Assembly: GCA_041749475.1 (NCBI GenBank)
Contig: JBGTBD010000025.1
Span: 1 to 35,278, forward strand
Source of the DNA: JBGTBD01 sp041749475
GTDB lineage: Bacteria; Pseudomonadota; Alphaproteobacteria; Rickettsiales; UBA998
Direction of reading: 5' to 3'
DNA: 35,278 nucleotides
How positions within the stretch are numbered: the stretch's first letter is position 1; each line of letters opens with the position of its first letter. The notes below the pieces were generated by a model. That model saw only the letters and a program-made list of their open reading frames with translations, had not been told where the DNA came from and searched no databases. A program made the translations under genes and the position numbers. Positions 17,083 to 24,213 of the stretch are shown here, piece by piece.

Positions 17083-17105
17083 ACGTTAACGTAAATAAAC
17101 GTTAA
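17083..17105. promoter_or_regulatory. Palindrome between dapF and the divergent small gene
   Basis: ACGTTAACGT (17083-17092) is a perfect 10 bp palindrome, and a second ACGTTAA starts at 17099. It sits in the shared 91 nt region between two divergent starts, the usual place for an operator. No regulator can be named. Confidence 0.35.
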
Positions 17106-17126
17106 GATTCTGTGACGTAAGGGCAT

Positions 17127-17981
17127 ATGGGCATAACATTCGAGAAAATGCATGGGCTTGGCAATGATTTCGTGATCATTGACCAGCGCAAATCGCCGAT
17201 GCAGTTGCTGGGGCATGAACAGCGCGAGGAGCTGGTGCAGCAGATCGCCAACCGTAAGACGGGCGTGGGCTGCGACCAGTTGATCGTGATGCGCCCCTCC
17301 TCCCGCGCCGATGTCTATATGCAGATTTACAATGCGGATGGCAGTGAGGTCGCGGCATGCGGCAACGCGACGCGCTGCGTCGGCTGGCTGTTGATGCGCG
17401 AGAAGCGCGGGGAGCATGTGCTGGTGGAGACGGAATCGGGGTTCCTGTCGGCGCAACTGGCAGGAAAAGAGCTCATCAGCGTCAATCTCGGCCTGCCGGG
17501 GTTGGGGTGGGAGGATATCCCGCTCTCGCGGCAGGAGGATACGCTGCATCTGAGTCTGAAGAAAGACCAGTTCCGCGACCCGGTCGGCGTCAGTATGGGG
17601 AATCCGCATATGGTGTTCTTCGTCGAGGATGTGGGCAAGGTTCCCTTACGCGCCGTCGGCTCCGAGCTGGAGCATGACCCGCTTTACCCCGAGCGTGCCA
17701 ACGTCAATTTCGTGCAGGTGGATAACCGGGTGCATGTCACGTTACGCACATGGGAACGCGGGGCGGGTGAGACGCTCGCCTGCGGTACAGGCGCCTGCGC
17801 CACCGTCGTCGCCGCACGCCGTCGCGGGTTAGTGGAGCCGGAAGTCACCGTGCTGATGCCGGGCGGCGAACTCACCATCCGCTGGGAAGGCTCCGAAGGT
17901 GATCCCAATCACGATGTCTGGATGACCGGGCCAGTGGCGCATTCGTTCTCCGGGGAACTGGATGAGCGGTTTTGGGTTTAG
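17127..17981 (+). CDS. dapF: Diaminopimelate epimerase
   Basis: DapF converts LL- to meso-diaminopimelate for lysine and peptidoglycan synthesis, using two Cys as acid and base. Both are present: C78 in ACGNATRC and C219 in ACGTGACATV. The N-terminus FEKMHGLGNDFVIID and the segment NPHMVFFVEDV are typical. The length of 284 is normal. AAGGG lies three to four bases before the ATG, so spacing is short but usable. The next gene starts three bases after the stop codon and is probably co-transcribed. Confidence 0.97.
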   Translation: MGITFEKMHGLGNDFVIIDQRKSPMQLLGHEQREELVQQIANRKTGVGCDQLIVMRPSSRADVYMQIYNADGSEVAACGNATRCVGWLLMREKRGEHVLVETESGFLSAQLAGKELISVNLGLPGLGWEDIPLSRQEDTLHLSLKKDQFRDPVGVSMGNPHMVFFVEDVGKVPLRAVGSELEHDPLYPERANVNFVQVDNRVHVTLRTWERGAGETLACGTGACATVVAARRRGLVEPEVTVLMPGGELTIRWEGSEGDPNHDVWMTGPVAHSFSGELDERFWV

Positions 17982-17984
17982 GGT

Positions 17985-18290
17985 ATGAATGAATATCCAC
18001 TCTCTTATCTTATCATTTTCATTTTCATCATCGCCACGTGCTATTTCCTTCCCAGTATAATCGCCTATTTTCGTAACCGTCATCGTTTCAGGAAGATATT
18101 CCTGTTTAACTTACTGCTTGGATGGACGGGCATTGTATGGATCGCCATGTTGTGCTGGAGCATCGCCAAGAACAGGGAGTTTGAGCGTGAAGATGATGAC
18201 GGGTGGGAGAGTTTCTTCGACGCCTTGTGGAATAAAAAGGATTCCGGGATTTGTAATTCAGATAGTTCCGGAGCTGATGATGACGATTAA
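17985..18290 (+). CDS. Superinfection-immunity-like small membrane protein
   Basis: A 101-residue protein with two transmembrane helices (LSYLIIFIFIIATCYFLPSI; IFLFNLLLGWTGIVWIAMLC). The pattern YFLPSIIAYFRN ... NLLLGWTGIVWIAMLCWS fits the Imm_superinfect family, named after the phage T4 Imm protein. Members are also common in bacterial genomes, where they have no proven role. The C-terminus is strongly acidic (SDSSGADDDD). It starts three bases after dapF and its last four bases overlap the end of cysNC on the other strand. Confidence 0.8.
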   Translation: MNEYPLSYLIIFIFIIATCYFLPSIIAYFRNRHRFRKIFLFNLLLGWTGIVWIAMLCWSIAKNREFEREDDDGWESFFDALWNKKDSGICNSDSSGADDDD

Positions 18291-20197
18291 TTCCCTGAGG
18301 ATTTCAAACCGAACTCCCGCTCGACATATTCCATCAACTGCCCGATGCATTCGTCGATGGAGTGGGTGCCGGAATCGATGACCAGCTCGGGATTGGCGGG
18401 GATTTCGTAGGGGGCGGAGACGCCGGTGAAATCGGGGATTTTTCCTTCGCGGGCTTTTTTGTAGAGGCCTTTGACGTCGCGGCTTTCGCAGACTTCGAGG
18501 GAAGCATTGATGTGGACGGTGTGGAAGAGTTCCGGTGACATGGCGCGCGCGCGGCGGCGGTCTTCGCGGTAGGGCGAAATGAAGGCGGAGATGACGAGCA
18601 TACCGGCCTGAGCGAAGAGGCTCGCGACCTCGCCGACGCGGCGGATATTCTCCGAACGGTCTTCCGGCGAGAAGCCGAGGTCGGAGCAGAGGCCCTGGCG
18701 CATATTGTCACCGTCCAGCACGTACACCTGATAGCCCTTGGCGAAGAGGCGTTGCTGGAGTTCGAGTGCAAGAGTGGATTTGCCGGAGCCGGAAAGGCCG
18801 GTGAACCACATGATACCGCCCCAATGGCCGTTCATCTCGGCGCGTTGTTCGGGACGAATTTTCAGATCCATCGTGGTGACGTTCTCCGATTTGATGGGCA
18901 GGCGGCCGGAGACGCGCTGGTCGGCCAGGCCCTCCATGTCGATAATGCCGCCGCCGACGATGTCGTAATCCTCCACCAGCACAAAGCGGCCCATCTGCGG
19001 ATGATGCTCGTGCGCGTCAAGCACGGCGAGGCCGCGGACGTGGAACATGACTTCGGCGACCTGTAGACGCTCGACTTTATTGGACGGGGTTTCGGCAAGC
19101 GTGTCGGTATCGATGATGCGTTCGATCTCCTTCACCTCGACCAGATATTCCGACGTGGCGATGCGCATTTTGTAGCGGCGGTGGAGTTCGAGCGGGACAT
19201 GGCCCAGCCAGAAGATGCGGCCGCGCAGCATGTTGGAGAGCATCGGCGCGTGGTCGGCGTGGCTGATGATATTGCCGCGTTCGACGAAGCGCTGGTCGGC
19301 AAGCGTAATGCCGACGACTTCTCCGGCGGTGGCGGAAAGCTTCTCGCGCGGCGGCCAGACTTCGATGGATTTGACAGTGGCTTTCTGGTTGGTGGGCGAG
19401 AGGAGGATGTCGTCACCGACATGCAGCACGCCACTTTCAACGCGGCCGACGATGATGCGGCGATCGTCGAATTTATAGACGTCCTGTACGGGGAAACGTA
19501 GCGGGAGTTGCTCACCCTGTTTTTGCGGCGAGATGTGGGAGAGGGTTTCGAGGACGGTCGGGCCTTTGTACCAGTCGAGTGATTTGGCGCGGGTAGCGAT
19601 CATGTCGCCGTCCCGCGCGGAGACGGGGATGTAGGCGGTGGCGGCGATACCGAAACCGGAGAGGTAATCCGTGCATTCTTTGACGATACGATGGAAGGTC
19701 TCTTCGCTGTAGTTCACCTTGTCCATCTTGTTGATGACGACGGCGACCTGGGGGATACCGAGGAGGTGGAGCAGGAACGCGTGGCGGCGGGTCTGTTCGC
19801 GCATCCCCTCCTCCGCGTCGATAAGTAATAATGCCGCGTCGCTTTGCGCAGCGCCCGTCACCATGTTCTTCACGAACTCGCGATGGCCGGGAGCGTCGAT
19901 AATGACGACGTCGCGTTCAGGAAGGCGTAACCATATCTGGGTGGTGTCGATGGTGACACCCTGATCGCGCTCGGTCTGTAGTGCGTCCATCAGGAACGAC
20001 CACTCGAACGGCATGCCGCGTTGTTTGCAGCGGGTGCGGATTTCTTCCTCACGACCGTCGGGCAGGGAGTCGGTATCGTGAATCAGACGGCCGATGAGGG
20101 TGGACTTGCCGTGATCGACATGACCGACAATCACCAGCTTCACTTGGGGGTGAATAGCGGCGGCAGTCACTGGCAGGGGCTTCAACCCGGTTTTCAT
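18287..20197 (-). CDS. cysNC: Bifunctional sulfate adenylyltransferase subunit 1 / APS kinase
   Basis: The protein activates sulfate. The N-terminal GTPase (CysN) drives APS formation with CysD, and the C-terminal kinase (CysC) phosphorylates APS to PAPS. The GTPase motifs are GHVDHGKS (residues 25-32), DAPGHREF and NKMD. The kinase P-loop GLSGSGKS begins near residue 467, with LDGDNMRQGL and FISPYREDR following. The length of 636 is right for a fusion. There is no clear ribosome binding site; instead an 8 bp inverted repeat flanks the ATG. cysD lies 1.5 kb upstream on the same strand rather than adjacent. Confidence 0.96.
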   Translation of the reverse strand: MKTGLKPLPVTAAAIHPQVKLVIVGHVDHGKSTLIGRLIHDTDSLPDGREEEIRTRCKQRGMPFEWSFLMDALQTERDQGVTIDTTQIWLRLPERDVVIIDAPGHREFVKNMVTGAAQSDAALLLIDAEEGMREQTRRHAFLLHLLGIPQVAVVINKMDKVNYSEETFHRIVKECTDYLSGFGIAATAYIPVSARDGDMIATRAKSLDWYKGPTVLETLSHISPQKQGEQLPLRFPVQDVYKFDDRRIIVGRVESGVLHVGDDILLSPTNQKATVKSIEVWPPREKLSATAGEVVGITLADQRFVERGNIISHADHAPMLSNMLRGRIFWLGHVPLELHRRYKMRIATSEYLVEVKEIERIIDTDTLAETPSNKVERLQVAEVMFHVRGLAVLDAHEHHPQMGRFVLVEDYDIVGGGIIDMEGLADQRVSGRLPIKSENVTTMDLKIRPEQRAEMNGHWGGIMWFTGLSGSGKSTLALELQQRLFAKGYQVYVLDGDNMRQGLCSDLGFSPEDRSENIRRVGEVASLFAQAGMLVISAFISPYREDRRRARAMSPELFHTVHINASLEVCESRDVKGLYKKAREGKIPDFTGVSAPYEIPANPELVIDSGTHSIDECIGQLMEYVEREFGLKSSGN

Positions 20198-20205
20198 GGG
20201 TTGAA
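20181..20205 (-). promoter_or_regulatory. Hairpin enclosing the cysNC start codon
   Basis: On the coding strand TTCAACCC is followed by ATGAAAACC and then GGGTTGAA, giving a perfect 8 bp stem with the start codon in the loop. There is no Shine-Dalgarno sequence. The stem could modulate initiation; this is a structural inference only. Confidence 0.4.
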
Positions 20206-20243
20206 TTTGCTTACTTATGCCAGTCTTTGCAACCGATTAGTGA

Positions 20244-20708
20244 CTACATGGCGCGTTTTTGCGGCATGGAGGCATTGGGAAGGGTGATTTCGCCCTCTTC
20301 ATAGCCTTTCCAGTACTTGATACGGGTGGCGCGGACGTGGATCAGGGTGAGGCCGGGGGTGTCGAGACCGTCCTTGAACCAGACTTCGAGGTCTTTCACC
20401 CAGTGCTTTTCCAGCATTGTGCGGTCTTGGTGGAGATGGGCGTCGCCGGTGACGGAGATGTACATGTTCTTGCCCAGCAATGCCGGTTCGTGGACGTAGG
20501 ATAGGTTCACTTCCGGTTTGGCGGTGATCTCTTTCACGGCGGAGCAGTCGCCGTTGCAAAAGAAGTAGGAATCGCCGTCGTAATCGACTTGGCGGTTATT
20601 GCTCATCGGACGGCTTTCGAGCGCCATCGTGGGGGTCTTCGTCGTCATCATGCAGATGTCGATGTCCTTCATCGCTTCGCTGATGTCTTTGAGGGTGAGT
20701 TTGGTCAT
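20244..20708 (-). CDS. Pyridoxamine 5'-phosphate oxidase-like (general stress protein 26 type) protein
   Basis: A 154-residue split-barrel flavin-binding protein. The order of segments (MMTTKTPTMALESRPMSN, SYFFCNGDCSAVKEI, PEVNLSYVHE, YISVTGDAHLHQD, TLIHVRATRIKYW) matches the Pyrid_oxidase_2 / general stress protein 26 group. These probably bind FMN or F420, and their substrate is not known. AGGAGA precedes the ATG by four to five bases. It lies 46 nt upstream of cysNC on the same strand and may be co-transcribed with it, but has no obvious role in sulfate activation. Confidence 0.88.
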   Translation of the reverse strand: MTKLTLKDISEAMKDIDICMMTTKTPTMALESRPMSNNRQVDYDGDSYFFCNGDCSAVKEITAKPEVNLSYVHEPALLGKNMYISVTGDAHLHQDRTMLEKHWVKDLEVWFKDGLDTPGLTLIHVRATRIKYWKGYEEGEITLPNASMPQKRAM

Positions 20709-20918
20709 GGGGTTCTCCTGTGTATGAAGGAGAAGCTATATGGGGAGTGCCATAAAAAAACTATGTGCTAGGGCAGGAAGTTTACTTCGCGCATCATTGG
20801 ATCAGGCGCTAAAAGGTGGGGCTGGATGGCCCTATAGTTGCTGCGCAACTCAGGCCATGACGAGGATTTAAATGGTGGCAGAGTGGGTTAATAGGACAAA
20901 GCACGCCGCATTTTCGTC

Positions 20919-20955
20919 ATCACCCGAATTTCATGCAATGAAATTATAGGGTGAT
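20919..20955. repeat. Stable hairpin in the 20709-20976 gap
   Basis: Outer arms ATCACCC and GGGTGAT (7 bp) enclose inner arms ATTTCAT and ATGAAAT (7 bp) around a GCA loop. It lies 22 nt past the stop codon of the minus-strand gene at 20977. No T-run follows, so termination is uncertain. The remainder of the gap holds nothing I can identify. Confidence 0.6.
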
Positions 20956-20976
20956 CCAGCGTAAGAAGACGACCTC

Positions 20977-21339
20977 TTACTGCATCTTCTTCTTATACTC
21001 GGTCTTGGTGGGGGCGAAGTCGCCGATGGGGAGGACGCCTTCCATGCCGCTTTTCTGCCAGTTGCTGTAGACCATCTTGCCGTAGCGGTGGATGAAGGCA
21101 TCGGGGTCGTTGGTGGCGAGGTCGGAGAATTCCTTGGGGTTCAGTGAGGCGTCGATCTCGGCGCGCATGGACTTGGTGATGCGCGGCTCCCTGCCCTCCC
21201 CCACCGCTTCGACCATCAGCGCAAGGGCAGCGGTGCGGCGGTAGATGGTAACGGTGTTATAATGGTTGGACTGCACGATGCGCAGGATGTCCTGCAGCAT
21301 TTTTTCGATATGGGCGAGGCGGGTTTCGATGTCGGTCAT
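20977..21339 (-). CDS. Hypothetical protein with N-terminal coiled coil
   Basis: A 120-residue soluble protein of unknown family. Residues 1-25 (IETRLAHIEKMLQDILRIVQ) have heptad spacing and probably form a coiled coil. The rest is charged and helical and ends in a Lys-rich tail (TEYKKKMQ). Its ATG overlaps the stop codon of the preceding membrane-protein gene as ATGA, so the two are translationally coupled and belong to the cysD transcript. Confidence 0.7.
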   Translation of the reverse strand: MTDIETRLAHIEKMLQDILRIVQSNHYNTVTIYRRTAALALMVEAVGEGREPRITKSMRAEIDASLNPKEFSDLATNDPDAFIHRYGKMVYSNWQKSGMEGVLPIGDFAPTKTEYKKKMQ

Positions 21340-21758
21340 ACTATTTCTTCATTATTAGGTATATACCTTTTAAAGTAAGCCTCTGCCAGAAATGATGTGA
21401 CAAAAGGAATAGAATTTAAAGTATGAAACATTACGTAATTATCGAATGATTCCAGCATTCCCGTCACAACAGCTATTCTCCCCAGCCAAAGCTTTACAAC
21501 ATCACCTTGGCTTAAAGAAGCTCTAACGGTGCATTTATAGGCCATTTTTATAAACACCAGTAACCCACAAAACCCTCCATATCCGACAATCACGCATGAT
21601 ATTGCAGATACATAATCTCCATCCAGTGTTTGTATTTCCAACTCTCCGCTGAATAATGACATTGGACCAAAAATCATGCACAAAACAATAAACGGGAGCA
21701 TGGGTAAGCAGGGGATAATGCCAGCTACTATAATGAAAAGCAGGACAACTACTCGCAT
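21336..21758 (-). CDS. Hypothetical membrane protein in the cysD operon
   Basis: A 140-residue protein with three likely membrane helices (VVVLLFIIVAGIIPCLPMLP, AISCVIVGYGGFCGLLVFI, and a weaker one near SIPFVTSFLAEAY). No family is recognised. ATG at 21758 overlaps the cysD stop as TGATG; a GTG one codon earlier is possible. Its AT-rich codon use differs clearly from cysD and suggests later acquisition, although the overlap is tight. Confidence 0.65.
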   Translation of the reverse strand: MRVVVLLFIIVAGIIPCLPMLPFIVLCMIFGPMSLFSGELEIQTLDGDYVSAISCVIVGYGGFCGLLVFIKMAYKCTVRASLSQGDVVKLWLGRIAVVTGMLESFDNYVMFHTLNSIPFVTSFLAEAYFKRYIPNNEEIV

Positions 21759-22660
21759 CACATATAACCCGCAGCGCGCAATCGCTCAAAACTGGACTCA
21801 TCCTCATCCGCGCCCATCGGGCGGCCGGAGCGTTCGGAGACTTTTGTGGTCTCCAGTTCGGCGATGATTTTTTCGATGGTGTCGGCTTGGCTTTCGACGG
21901 GCCAGGTGATGCCGCGTTCGCCCAAAGAGCGGAAGCGCATGGGGGCGCCACCGAAGTTGCGGCCTTCGAAATCAGCGTATTTCCGGGAATAGTATAAGGG
22001 GACGACGGGGATATTCTCGCGGGCGATGTAGCGCCAGATGTCGAGTTCCGTCCAGTGGAGTAACGGGTGGATACGCAGACTCGTGCCGGGGGGGAAGTCA
22101 GTCTTGAACTGGTCCCAGAATTCGGGGGGTTGGTCTTTGACGTCCCACCGCGCATCGATACCGCGGGGGGAGAAGACGCGCTCCTTGGCGCGGGTTCCCT
22201 CTTCGTCACGCCGTATTCCGGCGATGACGCCTTCAAATTTATGTTTCTCCAGTGCGTTTTTCAGGCCGAGTGTTTTACGCGCGGCAACGCGGGCGGCGGC
22301 GGGGAGCGTGGGGTCGGTCTCCTCCAAGGGCGGACAAAGCTCGGTGATGAGGTCGAGTTTCCATTCCTTTTGGTATTGGTCGCGGTAGGCATAGACTTCG
22401 TTCATCTCCAGTTCGGTGTCGCAATGGAGTAAGGGGAACGGCACTTGTCCGTAGAAGGCTTTGCGGGCGAGCCAGATCATCACGGTGGAGTCCTTACCGA
22501 ACGACCAGAGCATGGAGAGGCGCGTCAGCGCGTAGTAGGCCTCACGGAGGATATAGATACTGCGGGCTTCGAGTTGGTCGAGCGTGTCCATCGGCGGGAG
22601 TTTATTCGCTTTGAAAGCAGATGCCAGAGAAATATGCGCGTGGGTGCGGCGGAGCGCCAC
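21758..22660 (-). CDS. cysD: Sulfate adenylyltransferase subunit 2
   Basis: CysD is the ATP pyrophosphatase subunit that makes APS from sulfate and ATP with CysN. The PP-loop motif is SFGKDS (residues 53-58). Other family segments are LHCDTELEMNEVYAYRD, GIRRDEEGTRAKERVFSPR, LLHWTELDIWRYI and LYYSRK. The end RPMGADEDESSFERLRAAGYM matches the family C-terminus. GTG at 22660 is the longest start; the conserved part begins at MDTLDQLEARSIYILREAY, so ATG at 22591 is also possible. No clear ribosome binding site supports either. It heads an operon with two unrelated genes. Confidence 0.95.
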   Translation of the reverse strand: MALRRTHAHISLASAFKANKLPPMDTLDQLEARSIYILREAYYALTRLSMLWSFGKDSTVMIWLARKAFYGQVPFPLLHCDTELEMNEVYAYRDQYQKEWKLDLITELCPPLEETDPTLPAAARVAARKTLGLKNALEKHKFEGVIAGIRRDEEGTRAKERVFSPRGIDARWDVKDQPPEFWDQFKTDFPPGTSLRIHPLLHWTELDIWRYIARENIPVVPLYYSRKYADFEGRNFGGAPMRFRSLGERGITWPVESQADTIEKIIAELETTKVSERSGRPMGADEDESSFERLRAAGYM

Positions 22661-22830
22661 GCTCTTGGGTCATGAACATCATTGGTGAAACCTGAACGCA
22701 TGGGTTGCATTACGCCCTTACAGACCCCTTACGACTCACGGGTTTTGACCGACAGACACCTGATGAAGACTGGCTTACAACTTCATAGGCATCAACAATG
22801 ACGCATTTAACCAACCCAAGGAGATTTCTC

Positions 22831-23301
22831 ATGAACAATCAAAAACCCACCAACACCAATCAAGGTTCGTCCACCACCCAAGGTTCGCGCGAGCAAGCTG
22901 AAAACCGTTTCGGTAACGAAGGCAAGAACGCTCAGAACCAAGGTCAGAACCAAGGTTCTAACGCTACTCAAGGTTCCGGTACGCAGGCACAAGGTCAGAA
23001 TCAGGCTAACCGTTCCTCGCAAGGTTCCACCTCTGACACCAACGCCAAAGGCGGCATCAACAGCGGCGTGAGCGAAACCGATACGCGTTCTACCAAAGAA
23101 GGCGAACGCCTGAACCAAGGCAATAACTTCGCTTCCGGTAAATCGGACACCTCTGCTGGCCAATCCACCCGTAACACGGGCGCGGAAGGTCAATCTAACA
23201 GCAGCCGCACCGAGCTGAACGATAAAAACATCGACAGCGAAACCGGTTCCAAACAAGATGAAGACTTCGCGAAAACCCGCAAAGCCGCTGGCACCCGCTA
23301 G
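22831..23301 (+). CDS. Low-complexity N/Q/G/S-rich protein
   Basis: A 156-residue hydrophilic protein made almost wholly of Asn, Gln, Gly, Ser and Thr, with recurrent QGS and NQG words (NQGSSTTQGS, NQGQNQGSNATQGS, SSQGSTS) that come from a repeated CAAGGT unit. There is no Cys or hydrophobic segment, so it is probably intrinsically disordered. The C-terminal third is more charged (ELNDKNIDSETGSKQDEDF). ATG at 22831 has AAGGAG seven to eight bases upstream; an ATG at 22798 lacks such a site. A strong terminator follows. Optimal-looking codons (AAC, GGT, CGT) suggest high expression. Function unknown. Confidence 0.75.
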   Translation: MNNQKPTNTNQGSSTTQGSREQAENRFGNEGKNAQNQGQNQGSNATQGSGTQAQGQNQANRSSQGSTSDTNAKGGINSGVSETDTRSTKEGERLNQGNNFASGKSDTSAGQSTRNTGAEGQSNSSRTELNDKNIDSETGSKQDEDFAKTRKAAGTR

Positions 23302-23326
23302 TCTTCTTTAAAGTTACTACCCCGGA

Positions 23327-23361
23327 GGGAGCAGTCATTTTTGGCTGCTCCCTTTTATTTT
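23327..23361 (+). terminator. Intrinsic terminator after the N/Q-rich gene
   Basis: GGGAGCAG (23327-23334) pairs with CTGCTCCC (23345-23352) and is followed by TTTTATTTT. It ends the gene 25 nt upstream. Confidence 0.9.
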
Positions 23362-23387
23362 GTGTGAATATGAATAGTTGGTTTTTT

Positions 23388-23440
23388 CGCTCCTGCCGGA
23401 GCGCGTCACCCTCCCCTTACCCCTCCCCTCAAGGGAGGGG
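23388..23440. repeat. Two small palindromes upstream of ccmD
   Basis: CGCTCC/GGAGCG (23388-23403) and CCCCTCCC/GGGAGGGG (23420-23440, five-base loop). The second resembles units of the gltD-gltB junction repeat. The remainder of 23362-23515 shows nothing else. Confidence 0.6.
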
Positions 23441-23515
23441 AATGATGAGAGGATGGTTCTCGGATTGTCATTGGGTGAAAACTAGGGTATTTCAACGGCG
23501 AACAGGATGTTTTCC

Positions 23516-23650
23516 ATGAGCCATGAAATGAGTGTCGCCCTATCCTACCTGCTGGCGGGCGGTGTGTTGGTGGGGTTGTGGGTCAGTAGTGTGTGGCGCT
23601 GGAAAGCGCTGAAGGCGCGGCTCGCCACAATGAAAGAGCGTGCGCAATGA
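23516..23650 (+). CDS. ccmD: Haem exporter protein CcmD
   Basis: A 44-residue protein with one membrane helix (ALSYLLAGGVLVGLWVSSVW) followed by a basic, helical tail (RWKALKARLATMKERAQ). This is the size and form of CcmD, which helps release holo-CcmE from the CcmABC complex. Identity rests on position: its stop overlaps the ccmE start as ATGA. ccmA, ccmB and ccmC are not in this window. Confidence 0.85.
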   Translation: MSHEMSVALSYLLAGGVLVGLWVSSVWRWKALKARLATMKERAQ

Positions 23651-24099
23651 AGCCCAAGCACCAGCGGCTTATCCTCATCTCCATCGCGATGGTGGCGGGG
23701 GCGGTATTCGTCGGGCTGGTGCTGACGAAATTCCAGGATAATCTCGTATTTTTCTATACCCCTGCCGATATCGCCGCGAAGAAACCCGAACCGGGGAAGC
23801 CTGTGCGGCTGGGTGGGTTGGTCGATACCGGATCGGTGGTGTGGGAAGGCGATACGCTGCATTTCACGGTAAGCGATATGGTGGGCACTATCGCGGTGAC
23901 CTATCGCGGTGAAGTTCCTTCACTCTTTCGGGAAGGGCAAGGGGTGGTGATGGATGGGACATTGGCGGAAGATGGGACATTCACCGCGTCACGTGTGCTG
24001 GCGAAACATGATGAGAAATATATGCCGCCTGAGGTCGAGAAGGCGCTGAAGAAGCAAGGGCACTGGAAGGATGATTATGGGAAGGGTGAGGGTGAATAG
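23647..24099 (+). CDS. ccmE: Cytochrome c maturation haem chaperone CcmE
   Basis: CcmE is a periplasmic, membrane-anchored chaperone that binds haem covalently and carries it to CcmF. The N-terminal anchor is LILISIAMVAGAVFVGLVL (residues 8-26). The beta-barrel follows, and the haem-binding His is H121 in VLAKHDEKYMPPEV. The length of 150 is normal. ATG at 23647 overlaps the ccmD stop; upstream in-frame codons belong to ccmD in another frame. Confidence 0.97.
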   Translation: MKPKHQRLILISIAMVAGAVFVGLVLTKFQDNLVFFYTPADIAAKKPEPGKPVRLGGLVDTGSVVWEGDTLHFTVSDMVGTIAVTYRGEVPSLFREGQGVVMDGTLAEDGTFTASRVLAKHDEKYMPPEVEKALKKQGHWKDDYGKGEGE

Positions 24100-24131
24100 T
24101 TACGCGATGTTTCCTATCATTACCTCCTTAT

Positions 24132-24181
24132 CGTCATTCCCCGAATTTTTTGTGTCGCTACGCAAAATTCGGGGAATGACG
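24132..24181. repeat. Perfect 18 bp inverted repeat between ccmE and ccmF
   Basis: The arms at 24132-24149 and 24164-24181 are exact reverse complements (CGTCATTCCCCGAATTTT on the left), with a 14 base loop. This is typical of dispersed palindromes. Lying between two ccm genes, it may stabilise or stop the upstream transcript. Confidence 0.85.
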
Positions 24182-24213
24182 AAGGGTTTTAATACTATGT
24201 CTGTGAGGGCAGG

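Noticed and set aside
22661..22830. SAM or other riboswitch ahead of cysD
   Set aside because: No recognisable conserved core or terminator/antiterminator pair could be seen in this gap.
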